The notes under the pieces are model-generated. The model was not told the DNA's origin. It did not search any database and was given only the letters and a program-made list of their open reading frames with translations. Source: Rhodococcus sp. 14-2483-1-2 (GTDB lineage Bacteria > Actinomycetota > Actinomycetes > Mycobacteriales > Mycobacteriaceae). From it: 64,000 nucleotides of DNA. Position 1 is the first letter of the stretch; each line of letters begins with the position of its first letter. The stretch spans positions 62,001 to 126,000 of the forward strand of contig NZ_NPFW01000023.1 of NCBI RefSeq assembly GCF_002259405.1, written 5' to 3'. This document shows positions 35,452 through 45,178 of the stretch, in pieces. A program made the translations under genes and the position numbers.

Positions 35452-36780
35452 TCAGCGGAGGGTGACCTGGGTACCCCTCAGTGCAGGTGCACCCACGGTT
35501 GTCGTCCAGGAAGGGACCGCTTCGGGCGCGATTCCCGCCGCACCGCCATAGATGACGGCCAGGGTCTGCTGCTCGGTGACCGAGCCCGCGTACGAGGCGG
35601 GTACAGGGGAGAGCTGCGGTGCCGAGAGCACCGGGATGTTCTGCTCGCCCGGGTTTCTGGTGGGTACCTGGTAGGAGCCGTCGTTGACCGACCCGCCCGG
35701 GTACTGCGGGAAGTACTCTCCCGTACTGCGCTCGAGGGGGATGTAGCAGGTCGGAGTCCGATTCTCGAACAATCGTGGCTCGTCCTGGTTCGGGAGGTAC
35801 CGACCCTTGGGGTTGACGATCGGCATCGTGACGTTGATACCGGGGAATTCGTCGCCACCGCCGGTGACAATCACTCCACGTCGCGCGCCCTCAGCGAACT
35901 CCGCGGCCGTGCAGCCCAGGGCAGGCGAGAATTCGGCCAGCACTTCGAGCGCCTCGCGGGAGTTCACAGCCAGGCCGATCAGCTGAGCCGAATTGGCCTC
36001 CAGGAATCCGGCCGTCGTATTCGAGGCGGACGTCATCGATGAGTAAAGCGTTTCGAGCGCGGACTTCTTCTCTACGACGGTGTTGCCGGCGGTCCGTAAA
36101 CTATTCAATGCGCTGATCAGCTCTGGTGCTGCGTCAGAATAGGTCTGGGAAAAGTCGGCCAATCCGCGCAGGTCCTGCTGGATGGTCGGAAGTTCGGTGT
36201 TCAAACCGGAGAAGATGCTCTCTAATCGATCGATGGTCAAGCCCAATTGTTCGCCGCGCCCACTCAATCCCTGTGCCAGCGCACCCAGGGTGTTCGAGAG
36301 GTCCTGCGGCGGGACGGCTTGGAGCAGCGGGAGCAGACCGTCGAGCAGTTGTCCGACCTCGATGGCGTTTCCGCTGCGATCCTGCTTCAGCACGGTGCCC
36401 TCGGCGATGGGCGAACCGGGCTTGCCGTCCGGCAGGATCAGTGCGACGTACCGCTCACCGAACAGCGTCTTGGGCAAGAGTCGGGCAGTGACGTTGGACG
36501 GGATCATCGGAGCGCTGTCCGGGTCGATCGCCAGTTCCGAGGTGACGACGCCGTTCGCGGTCGACGCCGATCGAACCTCGCCGACGACCATGCCACGGAC
36601 CTTCACATCGGCATTGCGTGGCAGCGCGTTGCCGACGCTGTCGGTCTCGAGAAACACGGTCACGACCTCGACGAAAGTTTTGCTGTACGAGGCGACGCTC
36701 CACCCGACAAATGCCACGATGAGCACCACGAGGGCAACTCCGAGGAGACGGTTCTGCACCGGCGACGGTGAACCAGTCAT
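35452..36780 (-). CDS. Orphan MceA-type MCE/MlaD-domain protein
   Basis: 442 residues. An N-terminal membrane anchor (about 11-32, LLGVALVVLIVAFVGWSVAS) is followed by the MlaD domain (LPRNADVKVRGMVVGEV, LPKTLFGERYVAL) and a helical MCE region (PTIQQDLRGLADFSQTYSDA). The sequence is closest to MceA, the first Mce subunit of lipid importers. No yrbEA/yrbEB precedes it and no mceB-F follows, so it is isolated. It may add to a complex encoded elsewhere or be a relic. Confidence 0.88.
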   Translation of the reverse strand: MTGSPSPVQNRLLGVALVVLIVAFVGWSVASYSKTFVEVVTVFLETDSVGNALPRNADVKVRGMVVGEVRSASTANGVVTSELAIDPDSAPMIPSNVTARLLPKTLFGERYVALILPDGKPGSPIAEGTVLKQDRSGNAIEVGQLLDGLLPLLQAVPPQDLSNTLGALAQGLSGRGEQLGLTIDRLESIFSGLNTELPTIQQDLRGLADFSQTYSDAAPELISALNSLRTAGNTVVEKKSALETLYSSMTSASNTTAGFLEANSAQLIGLAVNSREALEVLAEFSPALGCTAAEFAEGARRGVIVTGGGDEFPGINVTMPIVNPKGRYLPNQDEPRLFENRTPTCYIPLERSTGEYFPQYPGGSVNDGSYQVPTRNPGEQNIPVLSAPQLSPVPASYAGSVTEQQTLAVIYGGAAGIAPEAVPSWTTTVGAPALRGTQVTLR

Positions 36781-36907
36781 GCGACAGACAAGACGACAGT
36801 AGCCATGCCGCGGATTTTAGTGGTACCCGACGTTACATACAAATTGACACTGTGAGACATAGTCCATTTTTCCAAAAATAGTGTTACATATCACCAATGC
36901 GATCGAG

Positions 36908-37735
36908 TCATGCACCAGGAGCGCTAGGTGAGGAGCAAGATCTTCCGATAGACGGGGCAGCGACTACGTATGAGCACATGTTCGACACCGGAGACCGGGT
37001 GATGTGAACGTATAACAGGTCAGCGTCGGATGATCGACCCGCAGCCAGCAGGGCTGTAACGCGTCGGCGTTGCTGCGCCAGATTCGCAAAGGCTTCTTTC
37101 GACCTTATCGGACGGCCGACGCCGCCGTTCCGTCGAATGCTTAGCTTCTTGGTTTGCGAGCGACCTGCCCTCGCCGAAGGTAAAGGACGCGGCAGCCTGA
37201 TCGGCCAGGTACTTCTCCACTGACAGATCCGGGCCGATTGGATCGAGGGTAGCGTCCCTTTTACGAACGGCCGGCACTGCGCTGGGTCGACGCTTTGGCA
37301 GAGTCCGCCAGGTTCCAGCATTTGCGCCGCGTTCCGCAGACCCGAGTAGGGGTCATCCCTCGGTGCGAGATTTAGTTGAACGACAATGGCGTCGAATCGC
37401 AGATGTGCTAAGGGTGAGGTCTCCAGGTTCTCCGCTGTTTCACACTCCAAGCGCAACGACGGATTGTGCTGCCGCGCCTCTTGTATGGTGTCTGGGTTTC
37501 GGGTCGATTCCCATCACGTCGGCGTTGAGAAATCGAGACAGGGCCAGCTTTACGACTCGCCACTGCCGCATCCGATGTCGAGAATCCTGGCCGGTGGACG
37601 GCTGCCGAAGTGCTCTAGCAATGCACCCAGCGTGTGTTGAGAACACCAGCCGGTGAACGCGTGATCATGTTCGGAACTGGCGGCCCTAAGGGGTTGTTGA
37701 CTGAACCAGCGGGACGCGATCGACGAGTCACGCAC
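36908..37735 (-). pseudogene. Class I SAM-dependent methyltransferase, degraded
   Basis: Pieces of one methyltransferase occur in three frames. FTGWCSQHTLGALLEHFG then ARILDIGCGSGES (motif I) lies at about 37550-37660. LALSRFLNADVMGIDPKP (motif II with acidic residue) is in a second frame near 37510. FDAIVVQLNLAPRDDP with MLEPGG is in a third, near 37330-37390. The frame changes and poor downstream sequence mark it as dead. Confidence 0.65.
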
Positions 37736-39134
37736 TTGGGACCCCCGAGGGCACGCCGCATCGAGCCAGTAGTCCGAGGACCAGCATCACCTGGAACGGG
37801 ACTCACACATGATGATGGGGGTCAGCACCGTCTAACACGCTCCTACCGTTGATGTTTGGACGTCTTGGAATCGATTCGACTCGCGAACCAGGCACGATCC
37901 GGCATGTGTACCGCGGGGCCCTCACGCACACATGGATCTCCCTATGCGGTGCAGCAGCAGGGCGCGGTCGTAGGGGTGCAGCGTGCCGCAGTAGGCTCGA
38001 ACACCTTCACCTCGGCGGTGATCCGCTCGACTCCCAGTTCGGCGATGTCGGGGAGGGCAGCGATGAGACGAGACATGTCGCCTACCTTTAATTGTCACGC
38101 TGCTGGATGACTGTTACCGCCACCAAACGCAACCAGACCTTGCGGTCGGTAACGACATTAGCGGGCTTGTGCGACAAGGGAGGTTAAAGACCATTAATGG
38201 AATATTCAGTCTGCAGTCTACGAATTTGGGCAAAACCGACCATGCGCCTTACTGCCGAGTCAGGGGCATAGAGCTTCCCTCACGCTGGGTGAAAGCGCGC
38301 ATCGAACACGTTGAGCACGTCGTGAACTCGGTGTTTAGCCGGAACAGGACTTCCCGTCGAGAGGCGGAGGATGACGTACGACAACATCGGATCTAGGGGC
38401 TCCACGGCTGCGCGGCTCGATCGCCCGAGCAGGTCGCATCCCCGTCCAGGTCGGACTACACGATCATCGATGCATGCACGCCGAACCAGGAACAACTGCA
38501 CGAAGGAGCGCCTCAAACAGCCGCCCGCGGCAACACCGGACCTCTCACGCTCATCACGCCTTTGCGTCTACGCGGCGGCGAGCGTAGGCAGTGTCAATTC
38601 TCAGGCGATCTGTGGTGTGGTGGCGAATTCTCATCGAATGGGGGCGAGGATGATGTCCGGTGCTGGAATGTCAGACTCAGCAGACAGCGTCTGCCGGGGA
38701 TTTCGAGTCCGTATTCACTCCCGAGAGTGGTGCGGAGCGGCGTCTGCCGTGGATGTCGCTGCCTGAGGTTTTGGCGAGCGGGGTCGACCGGTGCGGTCGT
38801 TTCCGCCGTATCGGGGTCAGCGAATTTCCCGGGTTGGTACTGGTCTGCCACATGCACTCGACCCGGGGAATTGAATGCGCCGGCGATATCGTGAATTAGG
38901 CGTGCGACCGGTGCGGGTTTGCCCAGCCCGTCGTCGAGCGACCGTGTCGATCTAGTTGGTGGTTCGGGCACTGTTGCATTCAGCACGGTAAATTTCGCTT
39001 CCGGCATTCGGAAACGCAGTCGCGCTGCGTTCATGGCGCAGGTCACACTCGACAGCGAAAAGGCAGACGTTGACGCACATGCCACAGTCTCGGAACTTCA
39101 TCCGGCATGCATCCGAAGTAGCGGAGGACACAAG
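37736..39134. other. Long region without a recognisable intact gene
   Basis: About 1.4 kb upstream of the Rieske operon. Both strands between 38590 and 39085 stay open in one frame, but neither translation resembles a known family and neither has a clear start. The operon promoter should lie in the last 200 bases. Confidence 0.4.
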
Positions 39135-40205
39135 ATGACGACGATCGCCCGTAACCAGTGGTACGTAGCGGCATACAGCCGCGATATTGGCCGCGAACTA
39201 TTCTCGCGGACGATCTGCGAAGAGCCGATTCTGTTCTGGCGACGGAAGTCCGGTCACATCTCGGCGATGAGTGACCGTTGCGTCCACCGTCGTTATCCGC
39301 TTTCTGCCGCACCCAGCCGCCTTGAAGGCGATACCGTGGTGTGTGGATACCACGGCTTCACTTACGGAAGTGACGGAAGCTGTGTCTCCGTGCCCGGCCA
39401 GGCGCGCATTCCGAGGACCGCGCGGCTCTCGACGTACCAGGTTTACGAGCAAGACTCCTTCGTCTGGGTCTGGATTGCTGACTCGAACTATCCCACGGTA
39501 GGAGACCCCACCCGAATCCCCCGCGCCCCTTGGATGGCGTCCCCCGATTACACCGTCGTGAGTGGGATGGAACCGATCGCATGCAACTACCGCTTACTCG
39601 TCGACAACCTGATGGATCTCTCGCACGAGACGTACTTGCACGGCGGCTATATCGGTACCCCGGAGGTCGCCGAAACCCCCATCACCACTGAGGTCGACGA
39701 GGATCGAAACGTCATTTACGTCTCGCGTCACATGGACGACGCCGAGTGCCCCCCGTTCTACTCGAAATCAACCGGTATCGAGACTCGAATCTCCAGGTGG
39801 CAAGACATCGAATATACCCCGCCGTGCCTATACCTTCTTCACAGTAGGATTGCGCCACTCGGCGCGCCCTTACCTGAGGCAGACGGTTCGGATGTGCACG
39901 CTTTCCACAGTGAGATCGTCTATGCGATCACCCCTGAAACCGAAAGCTCCACCCACGACTTCTGGGCAGTTGCACGTGACTTCGCAGTCGGCGACGACGA
40001 CGTCACCGCATATCTGGCGGAAAGCAACAGAACAGTTGTCATGCAGGACGTCGTCGCACTGGACATACTTCAACAAGCGTTGAACACCGAGAAGACCGGC
40101 TACCAGGAACTCTCGATCAACATCGACGCAGGGGGCCTGGGTGCCCGCCGACTTCTACAAAAGCTCGTCGATGCTTCGCGTCTGGGTACTGAGGTTTCGG
40201 TATGA
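39135..40205 (+). CDS. VanA-like Rieske non-heme iron oxygenase
   Basis: 356-residue catalytic subunit of a ring-hydroxylating or O-demethylating oxygenase of the vanillate O-demethylase class. The Rieske 2Fe-2S ligands C49, H51, C70, H73 are in CVHRRYPLS and CGYHGF. The mononuclear iron site is in NLMDLSHETYLHGG. The likely reaction is oxidative O-demethylation of a methoxylated aromatic, releasing formaldehyde; substrate not proven. ATG 39135 has GGAGGA upstream; the frame extends to 38919 without support. First gene of a five-gene operon. Confidence 0.88.
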   Translation: MTTIARNQWYVAAYSRDIGRELFSRTICEEPILFWRRKSGHISAMSDRCVHRRYPLSAAPSRLEGDTVVCGYHGFTYGSDGSCVSVPGQARIPRTARLSTYQVYEQDSFVWVWIADSNYPTVGDPTRIPRAPWMASPDYTVVSGMEPIACNYRLLVDNLMDLSHETYLHGGYIGTPEVAETPITTEVDEDRNVIYVSRHMDDAECPPFYSKSTGIETRISRWQDIEYTPPCLYLLHSRIAPLGAPLPEADGSDVHAFHSEIVYAITPETESSTHDFWAVARDFAVGDDDVTAYLAESNRTVVMQDVVALDILQQALNTEKTGYQELSINIDAGGLGARRLLQKLVDASRLGTEVSV

Positions 40206-40459
40206 CCCTTGAACCGGCCCGGATGTTGTTGGGAACGAACGTACTACGCATTGTCTGGGTTCCCGGAACGGACAGGCTACGAGGTGTCTGCCACTGCGGT
40301 GCTTCGCTCGAGGAGGGAGATCCCGCTGTCCTCTGGGAGTGGTTGCTCGCGCATCCGATCGGCCATCGAAACGCTGATGAGCCCTGTGACCCCGTCACAC
40401 CATGCCCGGATCTCGGATGTCTCTACGAAACTGCGGACCGTTATCCAACCCACGCATAG
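40202..40459 (+). CDS. Small Cys-rich protein of the Rieske operon
   Basis: 85 residues with CHC near residue 30 and further Cys at about 62, 68 and 73 (EPCDPVTPCPDLGC), a plausible small metal-binding protein. Its ATG overlaps the oxygenase stop (ATGA), so it is co-translated and could be an assembly or electron-transfer accessory. I do not recognise a named family. Confidence 0.65.
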   Translation: MTLEPARMLLGTNVLRIVWVPGTDRLRGVCHCGASLEEGDPAVLWEWLLAHPIGHRNADEPCDPVTPCPDLGCLYETADRYPTHA

Positions 40460-40489
40460 AGCCCGCACCAACGAAACGAGTTGAGACCA

Positions 40490-41452
40490 ATGAAACGCAC
40501 CCACGATGAAGCGAACCTCCAGCTCGTTGTCTCCGCAAAGAACGACGGCGCAGACGGTGTTGCGGTGATCCAGCTTCAGACGCCAGAGGGTACCGACCTC
40601 CCAGCGTGGTCACCGGGCGCACACATCGACTTAATGTTGACCTCTGAAATCACCCGCCAGTACTCGCTGTGCGGTGACCCCGCGGATCGCTCCACCTGGC
40701 AGATAGGAGTCCTTCGCGAGCCTGCCGGTCGCGGTGGGTCGCAGTATGTACACGACAAAATCTCGGTCGGAGACCGCGCACACATCCGCGGCCCGCGCAA
40801 CCGCTTTGAGCTCGATGACTCACCGAACTATCTGTTCATTGCGGGAGGAATCGGGATCACCCCCATCATGACGATGGCCGCCGAAGCCGATCGAGCGGGA
40901 GCTCAGTGGACGTTGATATACGGCGGTCGCAGCCGCAGCACGATGGCCTTCGTCGACGAACTGTGCTCTCGCTATCCGGACAACGTCATAGTGTTTCCGC
41001 AAAACGAAAGGGGTCTGATCGACCTCGACCGACTCCTTGGTACTCCGCTACCGGCCACCTTGATCTACGCCTGTGGCCCCGGCCCCCTTCTCGATGCTGT
41101 CACCGAAAAATCACGCGGTTGGCCCGACGGCAGCCTTCGCCTCGAACGGTTCAGTGCCAAACCGCTTGATGAGCCGGTACGAGAGTCTTCGTTCGAGATC
41201 GAATTGTCCTCGACCGGCAGCAGAATAACCGTACAACCCAACGAATCCATTCTTGATGCTGTGACAGCTTTCGGAGTTCAGGTTCTTTCCTCCTGCAAGG
41301 AAGGCACGTGCGGCACCTGCGAAACCCCAGTACTGGAGGGCACTGTCGACCACCGCGACTCGCTACTGACAAAAATCGAGCAGGACGCCAACGACACCAT
41401 GATGATATGCGTGTCCCGGTCGAGCTGCCCTCGCCTTGTGCTCGAATTGTAA
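40490..41452 (+). CDS. VanB-like reductase (FMN, NAD, plant-type 2Fe-2S)
   Basis: 320-residue phthalate-dioxygenase-reductase family protein. FMN-binding RQYSLCGDPAD is near residue 60, the NAD-binding FIAGGIGITPI near 115 and the ferredoxin domain ligands C269, C274, C277 and C307. It passes electrons from NAD(P)H to the Rieske oxygenase and perhaps also to the P450 that follows, since no separate ferredoxin is encoded. ATG 40490, 30 bases after the small protein. Confidence 0.92.
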   Translation: MKRTHDEANLQLVVSAKNDGADGVAVIQLQTPEGTDLPAWSPGAHIDLMLTSEITRQYSLCGDPADRSTWQIGVLREPAGRGGSQYVHDKISVGDRAHIRGPRNRFELDDSPNYLFIAGGIGITPIMTMAAEADRAGAQWTLIYGGRSRSTMAFVDELCSRYPDNVIVFPQNERGLIDLDRLLGTPLPATLIYACGPGPLLDAVTEKSRGWPDGSLRLERFSAKPLDEPVRESSFEIELSSTGSRITVQPNESILDAVTAFGVQVLSSCKEGTCGTCETPVLEGTVDHRDSLLTKIEQDANDTMMICVSRSSCPRLVLEL

Positions 41453-41513
41453 ATATCCTGGTCTACAACGAATTACTCCCTGGTGCAGTCTGGTTTCGGC
41501 AAGAAAGGCCCTC

Positions 41514-42725
41514 ATGACCACCGAATCGTTGCCCGCCGTCGACATTCCCACGCTGAGTGACGACCCGTTCGGTACGGCGATCCTTACCGACCCGTACGAC
41601 TTCCACGAACGGCTTCGAGAGGCCGGGCCGGTGGTTTACTTGACGAGATACCAGGTCTACGCCATGGGGCGGTACGAGGAGGTGCACGCTTCGCTTATCA
41701 ACTGGGAGACCTTCGTATCGAGTCGCGGTGCTGGTCTGTCAGACTTCAAGAAGGAAAAGCCTTGGCGAACGCCGAGCCTGCTACTGGAATCGGACCCACC
41801 CGATCATACTGTGGTCCGGTCTGTCATGGGTGGAGTGATTTCTCCGCGCACGGTCCGCCAATTACGCACCGACTTCACCCGCCATGCCGAGGAGTTCATC
41901 GACTCCCTGCTCGATCGGCGTTTCGTCGACGCCGTGACCGATATTGCAGAGGTCTATCCCCTCCGGGTCTTCCCTGACGCAGTCGGGCTGCCCCGTGACG
42001 GACGCGAGAACTTACTCCCCTACGGCGCGTTGGCTTTCAACGCTTTCGGTCCTCAGAACGATCTACTCGATGCAGCACTGTCCTCGGCAGCACCCGTGCA
42101 GGAATGGATCTGGAATAGCTGCCAACGAGAAGCTCTCGATGACAATGGGTTCGGAGCCCAGGTGTGGGCAGCTGCAGACCGAGGAGAAATCACAACAGCG
42201 CAGGCTCCCCTGCTGGTTAGGTCGCTGCTCAGCGCCGGGGTGGATACGACCGTTTACGGTATTGCCAACACGATGCATTCGCTCGCTACCAATCCTCCGC
42301 AATGGGCAGCCCTGCATCGCAATCCGGGATTGGCAAAGTTCGCTTTCGACGAGGCACTACGATTCGAGTCGCCGGTTCAGACATTCTTCCGTACAGCGTC
42401 GAAGACCTCGATGGTCTCGGGTACCGAGATTCCGGAGGACTCCAAAGTCCTACTATTTCTCGGCTCGGCCAATAGAGATTGGCGCAAGTGGGGGACAAAT
42501 GCAGCAGAATTCGACATCCAACGCCAGGGCGGTGGCCATGTCGCGTTCGGAATGGGTGTGCACCAGTGCGTCGGCCAGCCCATCGCACGACTCGAGGCCG
42601 AAGCCATCTTCGGTGCGTTGGCCAAGAAAGTCGTCAGAATCGAACTAACGGGGGAACCTCGCGCGAAACTGAATAACACCCTGAAAGGGTGGGAGTCAAT
42701 ACCGATCGAACTCGTGCCGCTGTGA
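41514..42725 (+). CDS. Cytochrome P450 (CYP199-like)
   Basis: 403-residue bacterial class I P450. Oxygen-binding AGVDTT (D244, T245, T246) and heme-ligand Cys352 in FGMGVHQCVG are visible, with an ExxR helix near 280. Overall style (SRGAGLSDFKKEKPWRTPS) resembles CYP199-type 4-methoxybenzoate O-demethylases; this is a family impression, not an alignment. ATG 41514 follows AAAGG. It would add a second O-demethylating or hydroxylating activity to the operon. Confidence 0.9.
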   Translation: MTTESLPAVDIPTLSDDPFGTAILTDPYDFHERLREAGPVVYLTRYQVYAMGRYEEVHASLINWETFVSSRGAGLSDFKKEKPWRTPSLLLESDPPDHTVVRSVMGGVISPRTVRQLRTDFTRHAEEFIDSLLDRRFVDAVTDIAEVYPLRVFPDAVGLPRDGRENLLPYGALAFNAFGPQNDLLDAALSSAAPVQEWIWNSCQREALDDNGFGAQVWAAADRGEITTAQAPLLVRSLLSAGVDTTVYGIANTMHSLATNPPQWAALHRNPGLAKFAFDEALRFESPVQTFFRTASKTSMVSGTEIPEDSKVLLFLGSANRDWRKWGTNAAEFDIQRQGGGHVAFGMGVHQCVGQPIARLEAEAIFGALAKKVVRIELTGEPRAKLNNTLKGWESIPIELVPL

Positions 42726-43555
42726 ACGCCGGTGCGAACGTCCATACCGGGTCCGTGACAATACGCGCTTTAAAATTGCTCGAAACCTTCACCGCTGAAA
42801 GGCCGGAGCTAACTCTCGGCGAACTTTCTCGACGATCGGGGCTGCCGCTGTCCACGACACATCGACTTGCTCAGGACCTGCTCGAATGGGGAGCAATTGA
42901 ACGCGACGAGTTGACTGGTCGGTTCCATGTCGGCCTGCGACTATGGGAAACCGCTTCCCTTGCTCCCCGCGGACTAATTCTTCGAGAAATGGCACTACCT
43001 GTGATGGAGGACCTCGCACAGGTCACTCATGAAAACGTGCAGTTGGGTGTACGCGACGGCCACGAACTGGTGTTCATCGAACGAATCCGCAGCCGCGACT
43101 CGGTACCAATTCTCACCCGGGTTGGTGGACGCTTCTGCTTGCCCGCCACAGGCCTGGGCCTGGCCCTGCTCGCACACGCCCCGATCTACATACAAGACGA
43201 AATTTGCGCAATGCCGCTGGACAGATACACCGAATACACCCTCTGCGACGCCGGCGCGCTGCGGCGTACTCTAGCTGAGATTCGACAGAGCGGAATCGCA
43301 ATCAGTGACAGACAGATTACTTTGAACACCGTTTCCGTGGCCGCGCCGATCTTCGACAAGGGCGGAACAATTCGCGCAGCCATTTCCGTCGTGGTAGAGG
43401 CGCACAATTCCAAACCTCGATTGCTGACGCCGTTGCTCCAAGCCGCTGCGCTGGGCATCGGGAGAATGTTGTCGCCTTATAGTATCCACACTGCAGCGAA
43501 GGACGATTTCCGCACGGATGCCGTTAAACAATCAGCAGATGAATACCACCATTGA
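42722..43555 (+). CDS. IclR-family transcriptional regulator
   Basis: 277 residues. The N-terminal winged HTH (SVTIRALKLLETFTAERPEL, SRRSGLPLSTTHRLAQDLLE) is followed by an IclR effector domain (LGVRDGHELVFIERI, ISDRQITLNTVSVAAPIF). The GTG start overlaps the P450 stop (GTGA), so the regulator is encoded at the end of the operon it probably controls. A start at GTG 42689 is possible. The effector is likely the aromatic substrate. Confidence 0.88.
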   Translation: MNAGANVHTGSVTIRALKLLETFTAERPELTLGELSRRSGLPLSTTHRLAQDLLEWGAIERDELTGRFHVGLRLWETASLAPRGLILREMALPVMEDLAQVTHENVQLGVRDGHELVFIERIRSRDSVPILTRVGGRFCLPATGLGLALLAHAPIYIQDEICAMPLDRYTEYTLCDAGALRRTLAEIRQSGIAISDRQITLNTVSVAAPIFDKGGTIRAAISVVVEAHNSKPRLLTPLLQAAALGIGRMLSPYSIHTAAKDDFRTDAVKQSADEYHH

Positions 43556-43621
43556 CCGATGAGCGGTTACACTGCGTCTTTTCCCTCCCATTCAGATAGG
43601 CCATAAACATGGCATAATAAG

Positions 43622-44041
43622 CTCCGAATTATTGGCTTCGAGGCCCGCGGACACGGCGGCGAGGCAGCAACGGAGGCTCCCGCGACCGTGCTGAATTCGT
43701 TGATGGCCGTGACCGCAGCGGGAGGATCGGTCGGCATTCCGGGACTTTATGTCACCGGCGATCCGGGTGCGAAGGACGAGGCGGCAAAAGTCGGAGCCCT
43801 GTCGCTGAGCCCGGGAACAGGCTGCGTTATGTCGTTGTCGTTCGCGACCGGCCAATGCCCCACAATGCAGTACCACCACGGACTGATGAGGGCTATCCTG
43901 CACGAACGAATGCAGATCGCAACAGCCGTCAACGCGCAGGCCATCAGCCTCGACGAGGCACCTTAGGGATACGCAGAGTTCGACTCGGGTGAAGCCACCA
44001 AATTCGTCCTCGATCCACATCGACTCGTCGGATCACATTGA
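43622..44041 (+). pseudogene. Thiol-independent formaldehyde dehydrogenase, C-terminal remnant
   Basis: Reads IIGFEARGHGGEAATEAPAT, then VLNSLMAVTAAGGSVGIPGL and YVTGDPGAKDEAAKVGALSL, the distinctive C-terminal third of zinc formaldehyde dehydrogenases. An in-frame TAG near 43964 interrupts it before GYAEFDSGEATKFVLDPH, and the N-terminal two thirds are missing. It sits directly before the intact mycothiol-dependent enzyme, as if one formaldehyde route replaced another. Confidence 0.82.
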
Positions 44042-44092
44042 ACATCAACACCATCGCCCTGACTCCACCACACCTAAACCCGAAAGTAGCTC

Positions 44093-45178
44093 ATGCCTGA
44101 GACAGTCCGCGGCGTCATCGCCCGATCGAAAGATGCCGAAGTCGAACTGGTCGACCTCGTCATCCCCGACCCCGGCCCCCACGACGTCATCGTGAAGATA
44201 CAGGCCTGCGGGGTCTGCCACACCGACCTCACCTACCGCGACGGCGGCATCAACGATGAATTCCCTTTCCTCCTCGGCCACGAAGCCGCCGGCATCGTCG
44301 AAACCGTCGGCACCGCCGTCACCCACGTCACCGTCGGCGACTTCGTTGTGCTCAACTGGCGCGCGGTATGCGGGGAATGCCGCGCCTGCAAACGCGGCCG
44401 CCCCTGGTACTGCTTCGACACCCACAACGCATCACAGAAGATGACCCTCACCGACGGCACCGAACTCACCCCCGCCCTCGGGATCGGCTCGTTTGCCGAC
44501 AAGACCCTCGTCCACGAAGGACAGTGCACCAGGGTCGATCCCACCGCCGACCCCGCCGTCGTCGGGCTCCTCGGCTGCGGCGTCATGGCCGGACTCGGAG
44601 CCGCAATGAACACCGGCAACGTCGGCCGCGGAGACTCCGTCGCCGTCATCGGGTGCGGCGGTGTAGGCGACGCCGCCATCGCCGGAGCAGCCCTGGCCGG
44701 AGCGTCGATCATCATCGCCATCGACCGCGACGACACCAAACTGGCCTGGGCAAAGGACCTCGGTGCCACGCACACCGTCAACGCCTCGACGGACGACCCG
44801 ATCGCTGCGGTCAAGGATCTCACCGGTGGTCACGGAGCAGATGTTGTCATCGACGCCGTCGGGCGTCCGGAGACCTGGAAGCAGGCGTTCTACAGTCGCG
44901 ATCTCGCCGGCACCGTCGTCCTCGTCGGCGTCCCCACCCCGAACATGCGAGTCGAGATGCCGCTGCTCGATTTCTTCTCCCATGGCGGAACGCTCAAGTC
45001 CTCGTGGTACGGCGACTGCTTGCCCGAACGCGACTTCCCGACCCTGGTGGACCTGCACATGCAAGGCCGTCTCCCGCTGGAGAAATTCGTCACCGAACGC
45101 ATCGACCTCGGCGATGTCGAGAAGGCCTTCGACCGCATGCACGCCGGCGAGGTCCTTCGATCGGTCGTGGTCCTGTGA
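44093..45178 (+). CDS. mscR: S-(hydroxymethyl)mycothiol dehydrogenase
   Basis: 361-residue zinc alcohol dehydrogenase that oxidises the formaldehyde-mycothiol adduct, also able to act as S-nitrosomycothiol reductase. Catalytic zinc site: C42 (CGVCHTD) and H63-E64 (LGHEAAG). Structural zinc: C93, C96, C99, C107. NAD-binding GCGGVGDAA is near 185. Length equals that of mycobacterial MscR. It detoxifies formaldehyde made by the neighbouring O-demethylases. It overlaps the next gene by 4 bases. Confidence 0.94.
   Translation: MPETVRGVIARSKDAEVELVDLVIPDPGPHDVIVKIQACGVCHTDLTYRDGGINDEFPFLLGHEAAGIVETVGTAVTHVTVGDFVVLNWRAVCGECRACKRGRPWYCFDTHNASQKMTLTDGTELTPALGIGSFADKTLVHEGQCTRVDPTADPAVVGLLGCGVMAGLGAAMNTGNVGRGDSVAVIGCGGVGDAAIAGAALAGASIIIAIDRDDTKLAWAKDLGATHTVNASTDDPIAAVKDLTGGHGADVVIDAVGRPETWKQAFYSRDLAGTVVLVGVPTPNMRVEMPLLDFFSHGGTLKSSWYGDCLPERDFPTLVDLHMQGRLPLEKFVTERIDLGDVEKAFDRMHAGEVLRSVVVL

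Noticed and set aside
38594..39085. A 163-codon minus-strand frame before the Rieske operon, also open on the plus strand
   Set aside because: No known motif, no clear start and Pro/Arg/Ser-rich composition; left as unassigned.
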